NCBI GenBank assembly: GCA_016708875.1 | Contig: JADJFA010000044.1 | Location: 1-64,000, forward strand | Origin: Lewinellaceae bacterium | GTDB taxonomy: Bacteria; Bacteroidota; Bacteroidia; Chitinophagales; Saprospiraceae | DNA: 64,000 bases | Direction of reading: 5' to 3' | Shown here: one piece after another, positions 9,432-18,800 of the stretch | How the letters are laid out: every line of letters starts with the position of its first letter | How positions within the stretch are numbered: position 1 is the first letter of the stretch | Notes under the pieces: model-generated | Database searches by the model: none | The model's input: the letters and a program-made list of their open reading frames with translations, nothing else | Told to the model about the DNA's origin: nothing | Made by a program: the position numbers and the translations under genes

Positions 9432-9516
9432 AATTTATTTCACACGACGACACAACGCCACAACGTTTTTATTAAAAAGCAGTGCGTTGTGTCGTCGTGG
9501 CGTTGTGTGAAATTAT
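9432..9516. repeat. Inverted repeat, word family 'cacaacgac'
   Basis: Arms 9432-9466 and 9484-9516 pair through TTTCACAC/GTGTGAAA and through blocks of ACGACACAACG and ACGCCAC whose order is partly exchanged between arms. It lies between the methyltransferase stop and the AraC start on the reverse strand. Confidence 0.75.
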
Positions 9517-9525
9517 TCTAATTGA

Positions 9526-10143
9526 TTACTTATTAGGGCGTTTCACTAAAAAACGGACCACCTCCGCCAATCCAGCATGCCCCTCCCCTTCGGTTAGAAA
9601 AGTAGTGGATTCGGTGGCCTCCAAAATCTCCAGGCTTTCAAAATCGTCTTCCAATATAATCTTTGAGTACAACATATCGAGATCCTTTGGTCCGCCCGAC
9701 AAACGTTGTATCTGTTTGCGGTTGAACGCCTCCAAAATAAGGTGGCCGCCAGGTTTAAGTGATTTGGTACATTTATAGTGTATTGCTTCGCGTAATTCTG
9801 GGGGAAAATGGGCATAAATAAGTCCGATCACGTCCCATGGACCGTTTCCAAGGAGGTCATATTCCCTTATATTGGCAATTTGATAGTCAAAACCGACTCC
9901 TTTTTCAGCAGCAAGTGCCAATGCTTTTTCACGCCCTTTTTCGCTAAAATCTACTGCCGTTACCTGCCAACCTTTTCCGGCGGCATAGACGGCGTTGCGG
10001 CCTTCGCCTTCTGCCAGCAATAACAATCGCCCGGGCTTGGGAAGTTTATCCAGCTGCTGCTGAAAATAGAGATTGGGCTTCTTTCCGTAAGTGTAGACGG
10101 TATCAGCGTAGCGCTTGTCCCAGAAAGTGCTTGGGTTGTTCAT
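9526..10143 (-). CDS. Class I SAM-dependent methyltransferase (TehB/TPMT-like)
   Basis: A 205-residue Rossmann-type methyltransferase. Motif I is LLLLAEGEGRNAVYAAGKGW (residues 40-60), motif II/III is VTAVDFSEKGREKALALA, and the later motif is LKPGGHLILEAFN. The opening WDKRYADTVYTYGKKPNLYF is typical of the TehB/thiopurine methyltransferase clan, which methylates tellurite, thiols or related soft nucleophiles. The gene overlaps the next upstream small gene by 4 nt, indicating translational coupling in a minus-strand unit with the desaturase-like, MFS, SoxB-like and TsdA genes. A thiol or sulfide substrate would suit that setting, but this is inference. Confidence 0.85.
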   Translation of the reverse strand: MNNPSTFWDKRYADTVYTYGKKPNLYFQQQLDKLPKPGRLLLLAEGEGRNAVYAAGKGWQVTAVDFSEKGREKALALAAEKGVGFDYQIANIREYDLLGNGPWDVIGLIYAHFPPELREAIHYKCTKSLKPGGHLILEAFNRKQIQRLSGGPKDLDMLYSKIILEDDFESLEILEATESTTFLTEGEGHAGLAEVVRFLVKRPNK

Positions 10144-10373
10144 TCGGAAGGGGTGTTAAATGCAGTAAAAATCTTTAATACTATCAATCGCAACAGAAGC
10201 ACCCAAGGCAAACCATGCCAGGCCAAATCAAACCAGTCCATGGCTTTCATACCAACTGCCCCGCCAGCTACCCAGCGCAATTTGCCCAATAGGTGCGGCT
10301 CTGGCACAAAAGGCGCAAGTCCGAGTAAAAGGCAGGCTAGAACTACCAATTTCCAATCATTCCAAGGTTTCAT
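10140..10373 (-). CDS. Small two-helix membrane protein, unknown function
   Basis: A 77-residue protein with two hydrophobic segments (LVVLACLLLGLAPFVPEP and LPWVLLLRLIVLKIFTAF) and a connecting region rich in Gly and Trp (RWVAGGAVGMKAMDWFDLAW). It is not a family I can name with confidence. Both ends overlap neighbours by 4 nt (methyltransferase downstream, desaturase-like gene upstream), so it is very likely a real co-translated gene rather than a chance open frame. Its inner-membrane position beside a membrane-bound desaturase-like enzyme suggests a partner role, but nothing in the sequence proves it. Confidence 0.7.
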   Translation of the reverse strand: MKPWNDWKLVVLACLLLGLAPFVPEPHLLGKLRWVAGGAVGMKAMDWFDLAWHGLPWVLLLRLIVLKIFTAFNTPSE

Positions 10374-11239
10374 TTTCGTTGAAAAGGTTTAAGCATTTGA
10401 CTAAAAAATCCGTGTGGGTACTCGTCTACCTCCTCAAAACCGAGCTTGATATCGCGCCCGTCTCTGGGTATCCAGGCCGTGCCGAAAAGGTAGTCCCACA
10501 CAGAAAGTGAGATGCCGTAGTTCACGCCCGAACTGCCTTTCGGCAAATCTTTGACGTGGTGCCAGATGTGCATCTGCGGGTTATTGAGAATGTATTTTAA
10601 AGGCCCGAGCGGCAGATAAATATTGGCGTGGTTCAGGTGACCAATCACGATCGTGAACAAGTGTACCAACAGGAATTCCTGGATGCCAAAACCGATCATT
10701 GCCAACGGTATATACTCAATGGTACGGTACACAATGGTCTCTCCAAAATGGTAACGCAGGTGGGCAGCATAGCCCATTTCGCGCACAGAATGGTGTACTT
10801 TATGCACTTCCCAGAGGAATGGCACTTTGTGCAGCAGGCGGTGCGTATTCCATTGCACAAAATCGCGCACTAAAAACAATATGAGCAACTGAACCCAATA
10901 AGGCATTTGGGCTATGTTGATGGCTACCAGATTGCGGATGCCAAACACATTGGCCAAAAAGTCATTGAATGCCTGCGAAACAACACCGGAAACAGCATTG
11001 TATCCTACCAGCCCAAACAGGAAGAAATTGAAGAACATGTAAAACGTGTCCAGCCAAAAATCCTCCCGAATTTTAGGTTGGTCTTTACGCCATGGGAACA
11101 ACAGTTCCAGCGCGTACACGAACAAGGAAATGGCAATGAGCCAATAGAAATAGTTTCCCCAATGTGGGTTTAGCACTTCGTGGGCCAGGTAGTTTGCGTA
11201 GCCAACAAAGCTTTGAGAGAAGGTTTCCCAGTATGTCAT
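10370..11239 (-). CDS. Sterol desaturase / fatty acid hydroxylase family membrane enzyme
   Basis: A 289-residue integral membrane protein with about five hydrophobic helices. The di-iron His boxes are visible in order: HRLLHK (near residue 132), HKVHH (near 144), HLRYHFGE (near 160), and HLNHANIY / HIWHHVKD (residues 195-225). These bind two irons in the fatty acid hydroxylase superfamily, which hydroxylates or desaturates lipid chains, or acts on related molecules such as alkylglycerols. The substrate cannot be read from sequence. It lies 2 nt from the MFS stop upstream and overlaps the small gene downstream by 4 nt. A second, shorter family member occurs at 49183-49988. Confidence 0.88.
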   Translation of the reverse strand: MTYWETFSQSFVGYANYLAHEVLNPHWGNYFYWLIAISLFVYALELLFPWRKDQPKIREDFWLDTFYMFFNFFLFGLVGYNAVSGVVSQAFNDFLANVFGIRNLVAINIAQMPYWVQLLILFLVRDFVQWNTHRLLHKVPFLWEVHKVHHSVREMGYAAHLRYHFGETIVYRTIEYIPLAMIGFGIQEFLLVHLFTIVIGHLNHANIYLPLGPLKYILNNPQMHIWHHVKDLPKGSSGVNYGISLSVWDYLFGTAWIPRDGRDIKLGFEEVDEYPHGFFSQMLKPFQRK

Positions 11240-11241
11240 GG

Positions 11242-12564
11242 TTAGAATAGTTGAATTGGAAGCTGTTCTTGCTGTTGAAATTTCACTTCAGGACCTGCTA
11301 TCTTTTGGGGAAACGGCTTCCTTAAAAAATGCCAAATTGAAACGGGCAAAGGCGCATCGCAGGGTGGCACATCGGTCATGCGTAATTGAATAATTATGGC
11401 CGAAATGGCCGTCAGTCCGCCCACCGCTGCAATGGCTACCCCGGCGCCCGCCCAATCGCTCAAAAGACCGGTGAGCAAGGCGCCAAAGAGATAGCCCAGA
11501 TCGCGCCACAGTCGGAATATTCCGATGCTTTCGGCGCGTTGATCAGGGTGGGTATTATCGGCTACTGCCGACAAAAAGACAGGATAAACCGCCGCAGTGC
11601 CTAAGCCTAAAAGCACACTACACATCGCATATTGCACCGTGCTATTTGCCCATATAAATCCTGCTATACCCACCGCCTGTAACAACATGCCGAGCACGAG
11701 CATTTGCTTTTTAGAGACGATATCTGACCATTTGCCCGTCAAAATCTGCGAAACACCCCATACAAACGGATATAAGCCGGCCACTATACCAATGGCCGAC
11801 AAGGAGTAACCTTCTTGGTGCATCAGCAACGGAAGCAGCCCCCATACCATGCCGTCGTTCAGGTTGTTGATCAAGCCTGCTTGTGTTACGGAGGAGAGGT
11901 TTTTATGCCGCCAGGTCGTGTCGGCAAATACATCACGTAGTTTTTTCCGGCAGGAAACGGCGGCTTCCATGGCCACGTGTTTGCGGGTGTCGCGTACCCA
12001 AATCAGGCTTAACAACAGTCCCAGCAATGCCACGACCAACCCGGCATAAAAAATCACGTCAACCGCGGCAAAATGTTGCGCCAAAGAAGCAGAGCCAAAA
12101 GCCGCCAATGCAACCGCCACATACCCTGCGAACTCGTTCAGCCCCATGGCCAGGCCGCGTTGCCGCTCGCCCACAAGGTCTATTTTCATTACCACGGTGC
12201 TTGACCATGCAAATCCCTGGTGGATGCCGAGAAGTATGTTGGCCGCAATAACCCAGCCCCAGTTGGGGGCAAAACCCAACAAAAACGGCACAGGCAAAGC
12301 CAAAAGCCATCCCAATACCAATAGGTTTTTGCGTCCCAGACGGTTTGATAGTCGTCCAGTAAGATAATTAGCGCCTGCCTTGGCAGCACCAAATGCTGCA
12401 ATGAACGATAGGACTGCAAACGAGGAGGTTATGCCAAATTTATCTTCGGCCAAAAGCGGCAACAAGGTGCGCTCCAGGCCCACCATTCCGCCTACAAAGG
12501 CGTTGACCAAAACCAATAGAGCAAATTGGCCGACATTTTCGAGCAGTCCGAGTGTGGGTTGCAT
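11242..12564 (-). CDS. MFS transporter
   Basis: From the ATG at 12564 (MQPTLGLLENVGQFALL) the protein is 440 residues with 12 predicted membrane helices. This start avoids the 23-nt overlap that an upstream start at 12597 would create with the SoxB-like gene. Family signs are the loop 2-3 motif GRLSNRLGRKNLLVLG, the equivalent in the second half GKWSDIVSKKQMLVLG, and GIHQGFAWSSTVVMKIDLVG. It is a drug:H+ or anion-type facilitator and the substrate is unknown. Being coupled (10 nt) to a SoxB-like enzyme and two genes from a thiosulfate dehydrogenase, sulfur oxyanion export or uptake is a testable guess. Confidence 0.85.
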   Translation of the reverse strand: MQPTLGLLENVGQFALLVLVNAFVGGMVGLERTLLPLLAEDKFGITSSFAVLSFIAAFGAAKAGANYLTGRLSNRLGRKNLLVLGWLLALPVPFLLGFAPNWGWVIAANILLGIHQGFAWSSTVVMKIDLVGERQRGLAMGLNEFAGYVAVALAAFGSASLAQHFAAVDVIFYAGLVVALLGLLLSLIWVRDTRKHVAMEAAVSCRKKLRDVFADTTWRHKNLSSVTQAGLINNLNDGMVWGLLPLLMHQEGYSLSAIGIVAGLYPFVWGVSQILTGKWSDIVSKKQMLVLGMLLQAVGIAGFIWANSTVQYAMCSVLLGLGTAAVYPVFLSAVADNTHPDQRAESIGIFRLWRDLGYLFGALLTGLLSDWAGAGVAIAAVGGLTAISAIIIQLRMTDVPPCDAPLPVSIWHFLRKPFPQKIAGPEVKFQQQEQLPIQLF

Positions 12565-12574
12565 GGCTTGTTTT

Positions 12575-14281
12575 TTATCTAAAATCGTACGCCACACCGC
12601 TCACTTGTGTCAGCAGAGTAGCCGGGGCGTCCAGCACTTTGGCATAACCGTGTGGCAAAGGTGATACCGGCGAATTTTTAGCCAGGTATTCCTTCAATAC
12701 CGTGTGCAAGGAATAAGGCATGTTTTTGCCCTCGGTCACATTCGGGATGCGGCAAAGCATGGTCTCCGGGTCGCCATCGCGCTCGCAAGCGGAGACGGAA
12801 TAGGTGCGAGCCGGGTCAAGCGGTTTACCACCAACGGTCACTTTTTGCACCCGTTTGCCCTGGTCGCCAAAAGCATTGAACTCCACTTCCATGCCTTTGA
12901 ACTTGACCACCCAGCCACCGAAACGTTTGGAGGCATCTTTGGCAAACACGTTATTGAGTTCCTTTTCAAGCCAGGTCATTAATTGCGCACCCGTTACTTT
13001 TGCAGTCCGAACGGTGGCATCCACGGGCAGCATATCGAAGATAAAACCTTCGGTAATGGGAATATTGCCGGTTGCGTCTGGTGTACTTCGCGGCGGACAA
13101 AAACGGAAACCATTGGACAGCACGATCTCGGTGCCCACCTTGGCGGCCAGCGCGTCAAGAATGAGTGTGTCAATGGTGTTTTCCACCACAAAATAGCGGT
13201 AAAGCGGCACCTTGCTGTAGCCAACAACTTGCTCAATTTCAGCCACAAACGGAGCTTCCATTTGTTTTATAAGCGCCGAAATTTCCTTTTTGGCTTTGTA
13301 TTTTTTCGGGTCCACTTCCATGAGTTCATAATGGTGGCCAGTGATCTTTCCGTCTTTCACGGTTATATCCAGTCGCCCGACAAATGAACCGAAGGCGCCT
13401 GGCTCCACTACTTTGGCATATTTGCACACAATTGGTTCGCGCACACGCTCGTGGGTGTCGCCACCGAAAATGTAGTCAACACCTTCACATTCAGGCATAT
13501 TGGCCAACGAAATTTGCTGCGAGAGCCCGAGGTGCGCCAGAATAATGACAAAATCGCACTGCTCCTGTTCGCGCAACACATTGACGTAGTAAGCCAGATT
13601 CTCCTCTGGCTTGGTGTAAACAATGCCTTTGGAATAGTTGGGCGATTGGCGGAGCGGCACCAGTGGGTCTGTGTAACCCAGGAAGCCGATTTTCACGCCC
13701 AGTTTCGACCAGGTGAAATAGGGCGGGAAAATACGTTCGCCTTTTTTGCTCTCGCCTGCGTCGTGAAACATATTGGCACAAACCTTTGGGGCATCAAGGC
13801 CACCAAGCAAGGTCTGCATGTTTTTTTTGTAGTATACCACTTCCCAGTTGCCGGGCAAATAAAGGTCATATCCCATGGCATTCAGGATAGGTGTGATGGC
13901 CTTGCCGGTGGTTTTTACGGATAACTCGCTGCCCTGAAACATATCGCCCGTATCAATGATAAAGGTGTTTGGGTTCTTTTTCCGGACCTGATCAAACAAG
14001 GTAGTAACGTGTGCGTACCCAGCCGTTTTGCGGAATACCGCTTTGCCATTTTCCCAAAACAGTTCGTCGTGCGGGTGTATCTGGCAGTGAACATCGGTGG
14101 TTTGCAGGAGGGTGAGGGTACCATTTAAAGCTGCGATATCCTCCTCCTCCGGGCTTGCAGTATTGTCTGACAGGTCTGTTTCCAGCAATACATCTTTGCC
14201 CGGCAAAACAATGGGGGCAAGACCGACGCCAAGGCCAGTCATCAGGGAATTTCTAAGGAACTTGCGACGATCTGTGCTCAT
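12575..14281 (-). CDS. SoxB-like metallophosphoesterase/5'-nucleotidase-fold protein, Tat-exported
   Basis: A 568-residue protein. The N terminus STDRRKFLRNSLMTGLG fits a twin-arginine signal. The catalytic domain has TTDVHCQIHPHDELFW (metal Asp and His), IIDTGDMFQGSELS, LPGNWEVVYYKKNM, VIILAHLGLS and IFGGDTHERV. The C-terminal 5'-nucleotidase domain has IVLSNGFRFCPP. The phosphatase motif GNHE is replaced by GNWE. Trp at this place and the GFR segment are SoxB (thiosulfohydrolase) traits, but SoxB normally has GHWE and GHTH, and here these read GNWE and GDTH. So it is related to SoxB, perhaps with altered metal ligands. The context of thiosulfate dehydrogenase upstream on the same strand supports sulfur chemistry in the periplasm. 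No other sox genes are seen. Confidence 0.72.
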   Translation of the reverse strand: MSTDRRKFLRNSLMTGLGVGLAPIVLPGKDVLLETDLSDNTASPEEEDIAALNGTLTLLQTTDVHCQIHPHDELFWENGKAVFRKTAGYAHVTTLFDQVRKKNPNTFIIDTGDMFQGSELSVKTTGKAITPILNAMGYDLYLPGNWEVVYYKKNMQTLLGGLDAPKVCANMFHDAGESKKGERIFPPYFTWSKLGVKIGFLGYTDPLVPLRQSPNYSKGIVYTKPEENLAYYVNVLREQEQCDFVIILAHLGLSQQISLANMPECEGVDYIFGGDTHERVREPIVCKYAKVVEPGAFGSFVGRLDITVKDGKITGHHYELMEVDPKKYKAKKEISALIKQMEAPFVAEIEQVVGYSKVPLYRYFVVENTIDTLILDALAAKVGTEIVLSNGFRFCPPRSTPDATGNIPITEGFIFDMLPVDATVRTAKVTGAQLMTWLEKELNNVFAKDASKRFGGWVVKFKGMEVEFNAFGDQGKRVQKVTVGGKPLDPARTYSVSACERDGDPETMLCRIPNVTEGKNMPYSLHTVLKEYLAKNSPVSPLPHGYAKVLDAPATLLTQVSGVAYDFR

Positions 14282-14297
14282 ATTTTAGTTGATTTTG

Positions 14298-14369
14298 AAA
14301 CACATAGGCACATAGAACACATAGCATTTTGATTATCAACAACTATGTGTCCTATGTGCCTATGTGTTT
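14298..14369. repeat. 27-bp inverted repeat, word family 'acacatagg'
   Basis: Arms 14298-14324 and 14343-14369 pair with one mismatch (A/G). Each arm is three variants of ACACATAGG. It lies between the TsdA stop and the SoxB-like start on the reverse strand. The sister element at 35290-35368 is perfect. Confidence 0.85.
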
Positions 14370-14391
14370 GATTTATATTTCAATGATGTGT

Positions 14392-15540
14392 TTATTTTTT
14401 ATAATAAGCCACTATCGGTCCAAAAGGCCCAAACTTGTGTTGCGTCTCTGGAAAAGTATCTGCATACGGCCCAAAAGGATGGTCGTATGGTTTTTTCTCA
14501 ATTTTTGGCCAATCGGAGTTAAGAAACGGGTGCTTGGGGCGCGGCTGTGAATTGACAAAAGCAGCTACATCCCATGCCTCTTCATCGGTCAATTGTGGAT
14601 TTTGGTAAGTGGCGCCGAAGGGCATATTTGCTTTGACATACCCTGCAAAACGAGACATCCGAAACAGTCCTGCTGCTTCATTGTAACTTTTATCGCCCCA
14701 CAACGGCGGGTAATCCCGTGGACTGTCAGGCATGGGCAATCCTTCGCCACTTGGGCCGTGGCAGGAAGCGCATTTTGCAACATAGATATGTTGACCCTTC
14801 GCCGGATCTGCAGCACGATCCAGGAAAGGAACTTCTACCAAGCCTGTGCCTTTGGGTTTTTCGCCTTTGGGAACACCTGTACCCAGCCAGCGCATATAGG
14901 CTATGATGGCTTTCATTTCGCCGCTGGTGCTGTCGAGCGGTTGTCCGTTGAGGCTGCGCTGGAAACAGTCATTCACCCGCTTGGGGATGGTTTCAAGCGC
15001 TCCGGAACGGGCGCGCATTTGCGGGTAGGTACTTTCTACGGCAAAATAGTTATTGCCAAATGGTTTACTACCGGCATCCATGTGACAGTTCTGACAGTTC
15101 ATTGCATTGATGCTGGCGGGCCGAACCAGGCCGTTTTCGCCAAAGTAGTCCTGAGTACGGGCGATAAGGTCACGACCGTACGCGATGAGTTCCGCTTCGT
15201 TGTCTGTTTGAGCAAGAAAGGGGTCTGGAGTCTCCCAAATTTTACCGCGGTCGTACGTCGGCATCAAGCTGGCGCGTGCTTCCGCCAAGGCATTGTTTTG
15301 TGTTTTAGTCTCCCAGAACCAGGCTGCAAATGCGGTGCCGGTCATGGCCAGGACAAGCACCCATAATAGCCCACGCATTTGCATCAAAACAAGGGAATGC
15401 CGATGTAACCGGGCTCGGAGCGCGGGGTCGTTCCCTATTTTTTTGTGGTAGATGGATACCGCAGCAATAACGGCAAAAATGCCGACCACCAAACCAGCGA
15501 TCACAAGCCACAGCACAGGAAAAACAACATGGTTGCCCAT
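14392..15540 (-). CDS. tsdA: Membrane-anchored diheme thiosulfate dehydrogenase (TsdA type)
   Basis: A 382-residue protein. Two N-terminal hydrophobic segments (residues 7-30 and 55-75) anchor it in the inner membrane, unlike soluble TsdA. Heme 1 is CQNCH (near 149) in MNCQNCHMDAGSKPFGNNYF. The segment RVNDCFQRSLNGQPL (near 190) carries the Cys that is the unusual distal heme ligand in characterised TsdA. Heme 2 is CASCHGPSGEGLP (near 255), followed by YPPLWGDKSYNEAAG and AFVNSQPRP, all TsdA hallmarks. The reaction is 2 thiosulfate to tetrathionate plus two electrons, or the reverse. It is divergent from ccsBA, whose product attaches its hemes, and the shared promoter region carries a Crp-like dyad. 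Confidence 0.85.
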   Translation of the reverse strand: MGNHVVFPVLWLVIAGLVVGIFAVIAAVSIYHKKIGNDPALRARLHRHSLVLMQMRGLLWVLVLAMTGTAFAAWFWETKTQNNALAEARASLMPTYDRGKIWETPDPFLAQTDNEAELIAYGRDLIARTQDYFGENGLVRPASINAMNCQNCHMDAGSKPFGNNYFAVESTYPQMRARSGALETIPKRVNDCFQRSLNGQPLDSTSGEMKAIIAYMRWLGTGVPKGEKPKGTGLVEVPFLDRAADPAKGQHIYVAKCASCHGPSGEGLPMPDSPRDYPPLWGDKSYNEAAGLFRMSRFAGYVKANMPFGATYQNPQLTDEEAWDVAAFVNSQPRPKHPFLNSDWPKIEKKPYDHPFGPYADTFPETQHKFGPFGPIVAYYKK

Positions 15541-15656
15541 AAATCAAGGGTGTGTTTTACACTTAGACGTCCAGCAGCGCAGGCATCTGGAAAAAATCAA
15601 ATGCAATTTTGAAACCTATTTGTTGGACAAAAGTCAGGAATCCGTAAATAGTGCAA

Positions 15657-15672
15657 CGTGATATTTATCACG
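15657..15672. promoter_or_regulatory. Crp/Fnr-type dyad in the tsdA-ccsBA divergent promoter region
   Basis: CGTGATATTTATCACG is a perfect 6-4-6 inverted repeat and fits the Crp-family pattern GTGA-N6-TCAC. It lies 117 nt before the tsdA start and 213 nt before the ccsBA start. The window encodes one Crp/Fnr regulator (7029-7661). The remaining part of the 345-nt gap (15541-15885) shows no gene. TACATTTC at 15854-15861 is a weak match to the Bacteroidota -7 box. Confidence 0.55.
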
Positions 15673-15885
15673 ATGTAGCCCGAGCCTCGCCGAAAGAAAT
15701 GTGGCCAAGCTGCTATTAGGCAAATATTTCAGTTGAGCAAGGCAACCAAAGCTGCTTAAATTCCGAACCAAGTTTGAGTAATCCTATTTCCAGGGCCATT
15801 ATTCCCCTCTAAATGCTCAATTTCGGAAAAAATCTGCATTAGGCCCTTTTGTACATTTCTGCTTTTAAGCCATTGTTTCTCTGGT

Positions 15886-18800
15886 ATGAATTTATTGAAA
15901 AAACTGCTTGACAGACTCTTTTCTACCTCCGCTGCGGGGTTGTATATTTTGCTTTTTGCCATTGCCATCGGAGTCGCCACATTTGTCGAAAATGACTTTG
16001 GTACCAGCTCCGCCCAAAAGGTCATATTCAAATCAAGATGGTTTGAATTGTTATTGGTTTTGTTCGGTATTTCGCTGATTGTCAATATTTTCCGGTTTCG
16101 GATGATGCAACAGAAAAAGTGGGGGACGCTGCTCTTTCACGCGTCCATGGTAGTCATTTTGATCGGCGCAGGCGTAACCCGATATTTTGGCAGCGAAGGC
16201 ATGATGAATATCCGGGAAGGCAGCGCGGCCAATTCATTTATCAGTGCCGAAACGTATTTGCAATTTCAAGTCCTCCAAAATGGAAAGAAATACTCCTTCG
16301 ACGAGCCAGTACTGTTTGCCACCCTGGGCGACAACCACTTGAAAAAATCATACATGATTGGCAATCAGGAGTTGAAAGTAGAAATCATGAGTTTTATGCC
16401 CAACCCTCAAGAAGCCCTGGTAGAAGATCCGAATGGTGTGCCGATCATAAAGGTTGTTATCGGAGGTATGAACGGACGCGAAGAGTTTTTGGTCAAGTAC
16501 CTCGACAAGGTCAATATTTATGGCACCCTGTTCAATTTCGGCAACCCGGAAGACCCCGCGGCTTTCAACATAAAATTTGAAAACAACAACTTGACGTTCA
16601 TGGCGGGCAGCCCATTTGCCCAAATGGTGATGGCGACGCAAACCCGCGACACGCTCGCCCCGGGCATTTACCATCCTCTGATGTTGCGCAGTTTGTATTC
16701 CAACGGAGAGCAGAGCTTTGTATTTGGCGATTTCAAGGTAAACGGAAAGCCTGAAATCAGTTCGTCTTCCCCCAAAATGCTCAGCACCAGCACAGGCGGA
16801 TTGGACCTAAAAGTCAGTCTGGGAGGGGAGGAAAAAAATGTATTTATCGTTGGTAGCCAGGGCGTTGAAGGCAGACCGGGTGTTGTTTCATTCGGGAATA
16901 GCAGTTTAGCAGTGACGTATGGCGCAAAAAGGGTAGTACTCCCATTCGCCATCAAACTGCGTGATTTTATCATGGAGCGTTATCCGGGCACCAACAGCGC
17001 GTCGTCTTATGCCAGCGAGGTGACTTTGCTGGACAACCGAAACAATCTGGCCCGCGACCAGCGGATTTACATGAACCATATATTGGACTACGACGGCTAT
17101 CGTTTTTTCCAATCGTCTTACGATCAGGACGAGTTGGGGACTTACCTCAGCGTCAATTATGATGCACCGGGCACCCTGATCTCGTACTTCGGATACGCCC
17201 TTTTGACCTTCGGCATGATACTGACCTTCTTTAGCAAAAACAGCCGTTTTCAACAATTGGCAGAAAACATTAAAAGAGGGAGACGGGCAGAAAAATCACT
17301 CGCCGTATTCCTGGTTGCTTGCTTTCTGGGATTTTCAACGCCCGCATACAGCGGCCCGCCAGCCCCCAGCCCTAAGGAAGTAAGCGCTGAGCACGCCAGG
17401 AAATTTGGCCAAATACTGGTGCAAGACCACAAGGGCAGGTTGAAGCCAATGAACACTTTTGCCAACGAGCTCCTGCGCAAAATCGCCCGAAAAGAAGAAC
17501 TCTTCGGACAATCAGCGGAGCAGGTCATTCTCGGCATGGCCAACAATCCAAAAGACTGGTACGATGCCCCCATTATCAAAGTCGGCAAACACGAGGAAAT
17601 TCAAAAACTGCTGCAAATCAACAGCAACATGGCCTCGTACGATGACTTTTTTGATCAAAACGGCGAATACAAACTAAAAGATGCGGTGCGAAAGGCTTCC
17701 AACGGAGCGCCTCGCGACCGGGGTGTTTTTGAAAAAGAGCTCCTCAAACTGGATGAAAAAGTGAACATCTGTAGCATGATCTTCTCCGGCAGATTCATGA
17801 AAGTATGCCCGGTGCCAGGCGACACGAGCAATACATGGCTTTCTCCCGACGATGTTCCGCACCAGCACAACTCGGCTTCGGGCGGCAGCATCATTGAAAA
17901 ATTTTACCCAATGTATATCCCGGCTTTGCGGGATGCCGTGCAGAACAATGACTGGAGTTTGGTGGACCAAATGGTAGCAGAATTGGACCAATACCAACAA
18001 AAATATGGTGGCGCCATTTTGCCTTCTGAAAGTACCGTGAATGCAGAACTCCTGCTCAATAAACTAAACATTTTCAGCCGGCTGACTGGCCTGTACGGTT
18101 TGCTGGGGCTTTCTTTTTTAGTCTTGCTTTTTACGTCGGTTTTCAAACCAAAAAGCAATCTGAAATTGGCGGGTAAAATTTCCTTCTGGCTATTGGCTTT
18201 TGGCTTTTTCATGCACACGTTTGGACTTGGTTTGCGCTGGTTTATCTCCGGTCGCGCACCTTGGAGCAATGGATACGAATCATTGATTTATATTGGCTGG
18301 ACGACGGTTTTGGCGGGTTTGATCTTTAGCCGAAAATCCTACGGCGGATTGGCCGCGACGACCGTTTTGGCGTCAACGATTATGATGGTGGCCGGGCTGA
18401 GTTGGCTGGATCCGGAGATCACGCCTTTGGTGCCGGTTTTGAAATCTTACTGGCTTACCATCCACGTTTCTTTGGAGGCGGGCAGTTATGGCTTTTTGGT
18501 GCTGGGGGCCATCATTGGTGTACTCAACCTGATTTTCATGATTTTCGCAAATAAGAAAAACGGCGAAAACGTATACCGAATCATCAAAGAAATGTCGTGG
18601 ATAAGTGAAATGACGCTCATTGGCGGATTGTTCATGGTCAGCGTCGGCACCTATCTGGGCGGTGTTTGGGCCAATGAATCCTGGGGAAGATATTGGGGCT
18701 GGGATGCCAAGGAGACCTGGGCACTGGTTACTATTTTGGTGTATGCTTTTATCCTGCACATGCGGTTTATCCCTGGTTTGCGGGGATTGTATGCTTTCAA

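Noticed and set aside
14589..15366. 257-codon plus-strand open frame opposite the thiosulfate dehydrogenase gene
   Set aside because: The reverse strand holds an intact TsdA with both heme sites; the forward product is a shadow.
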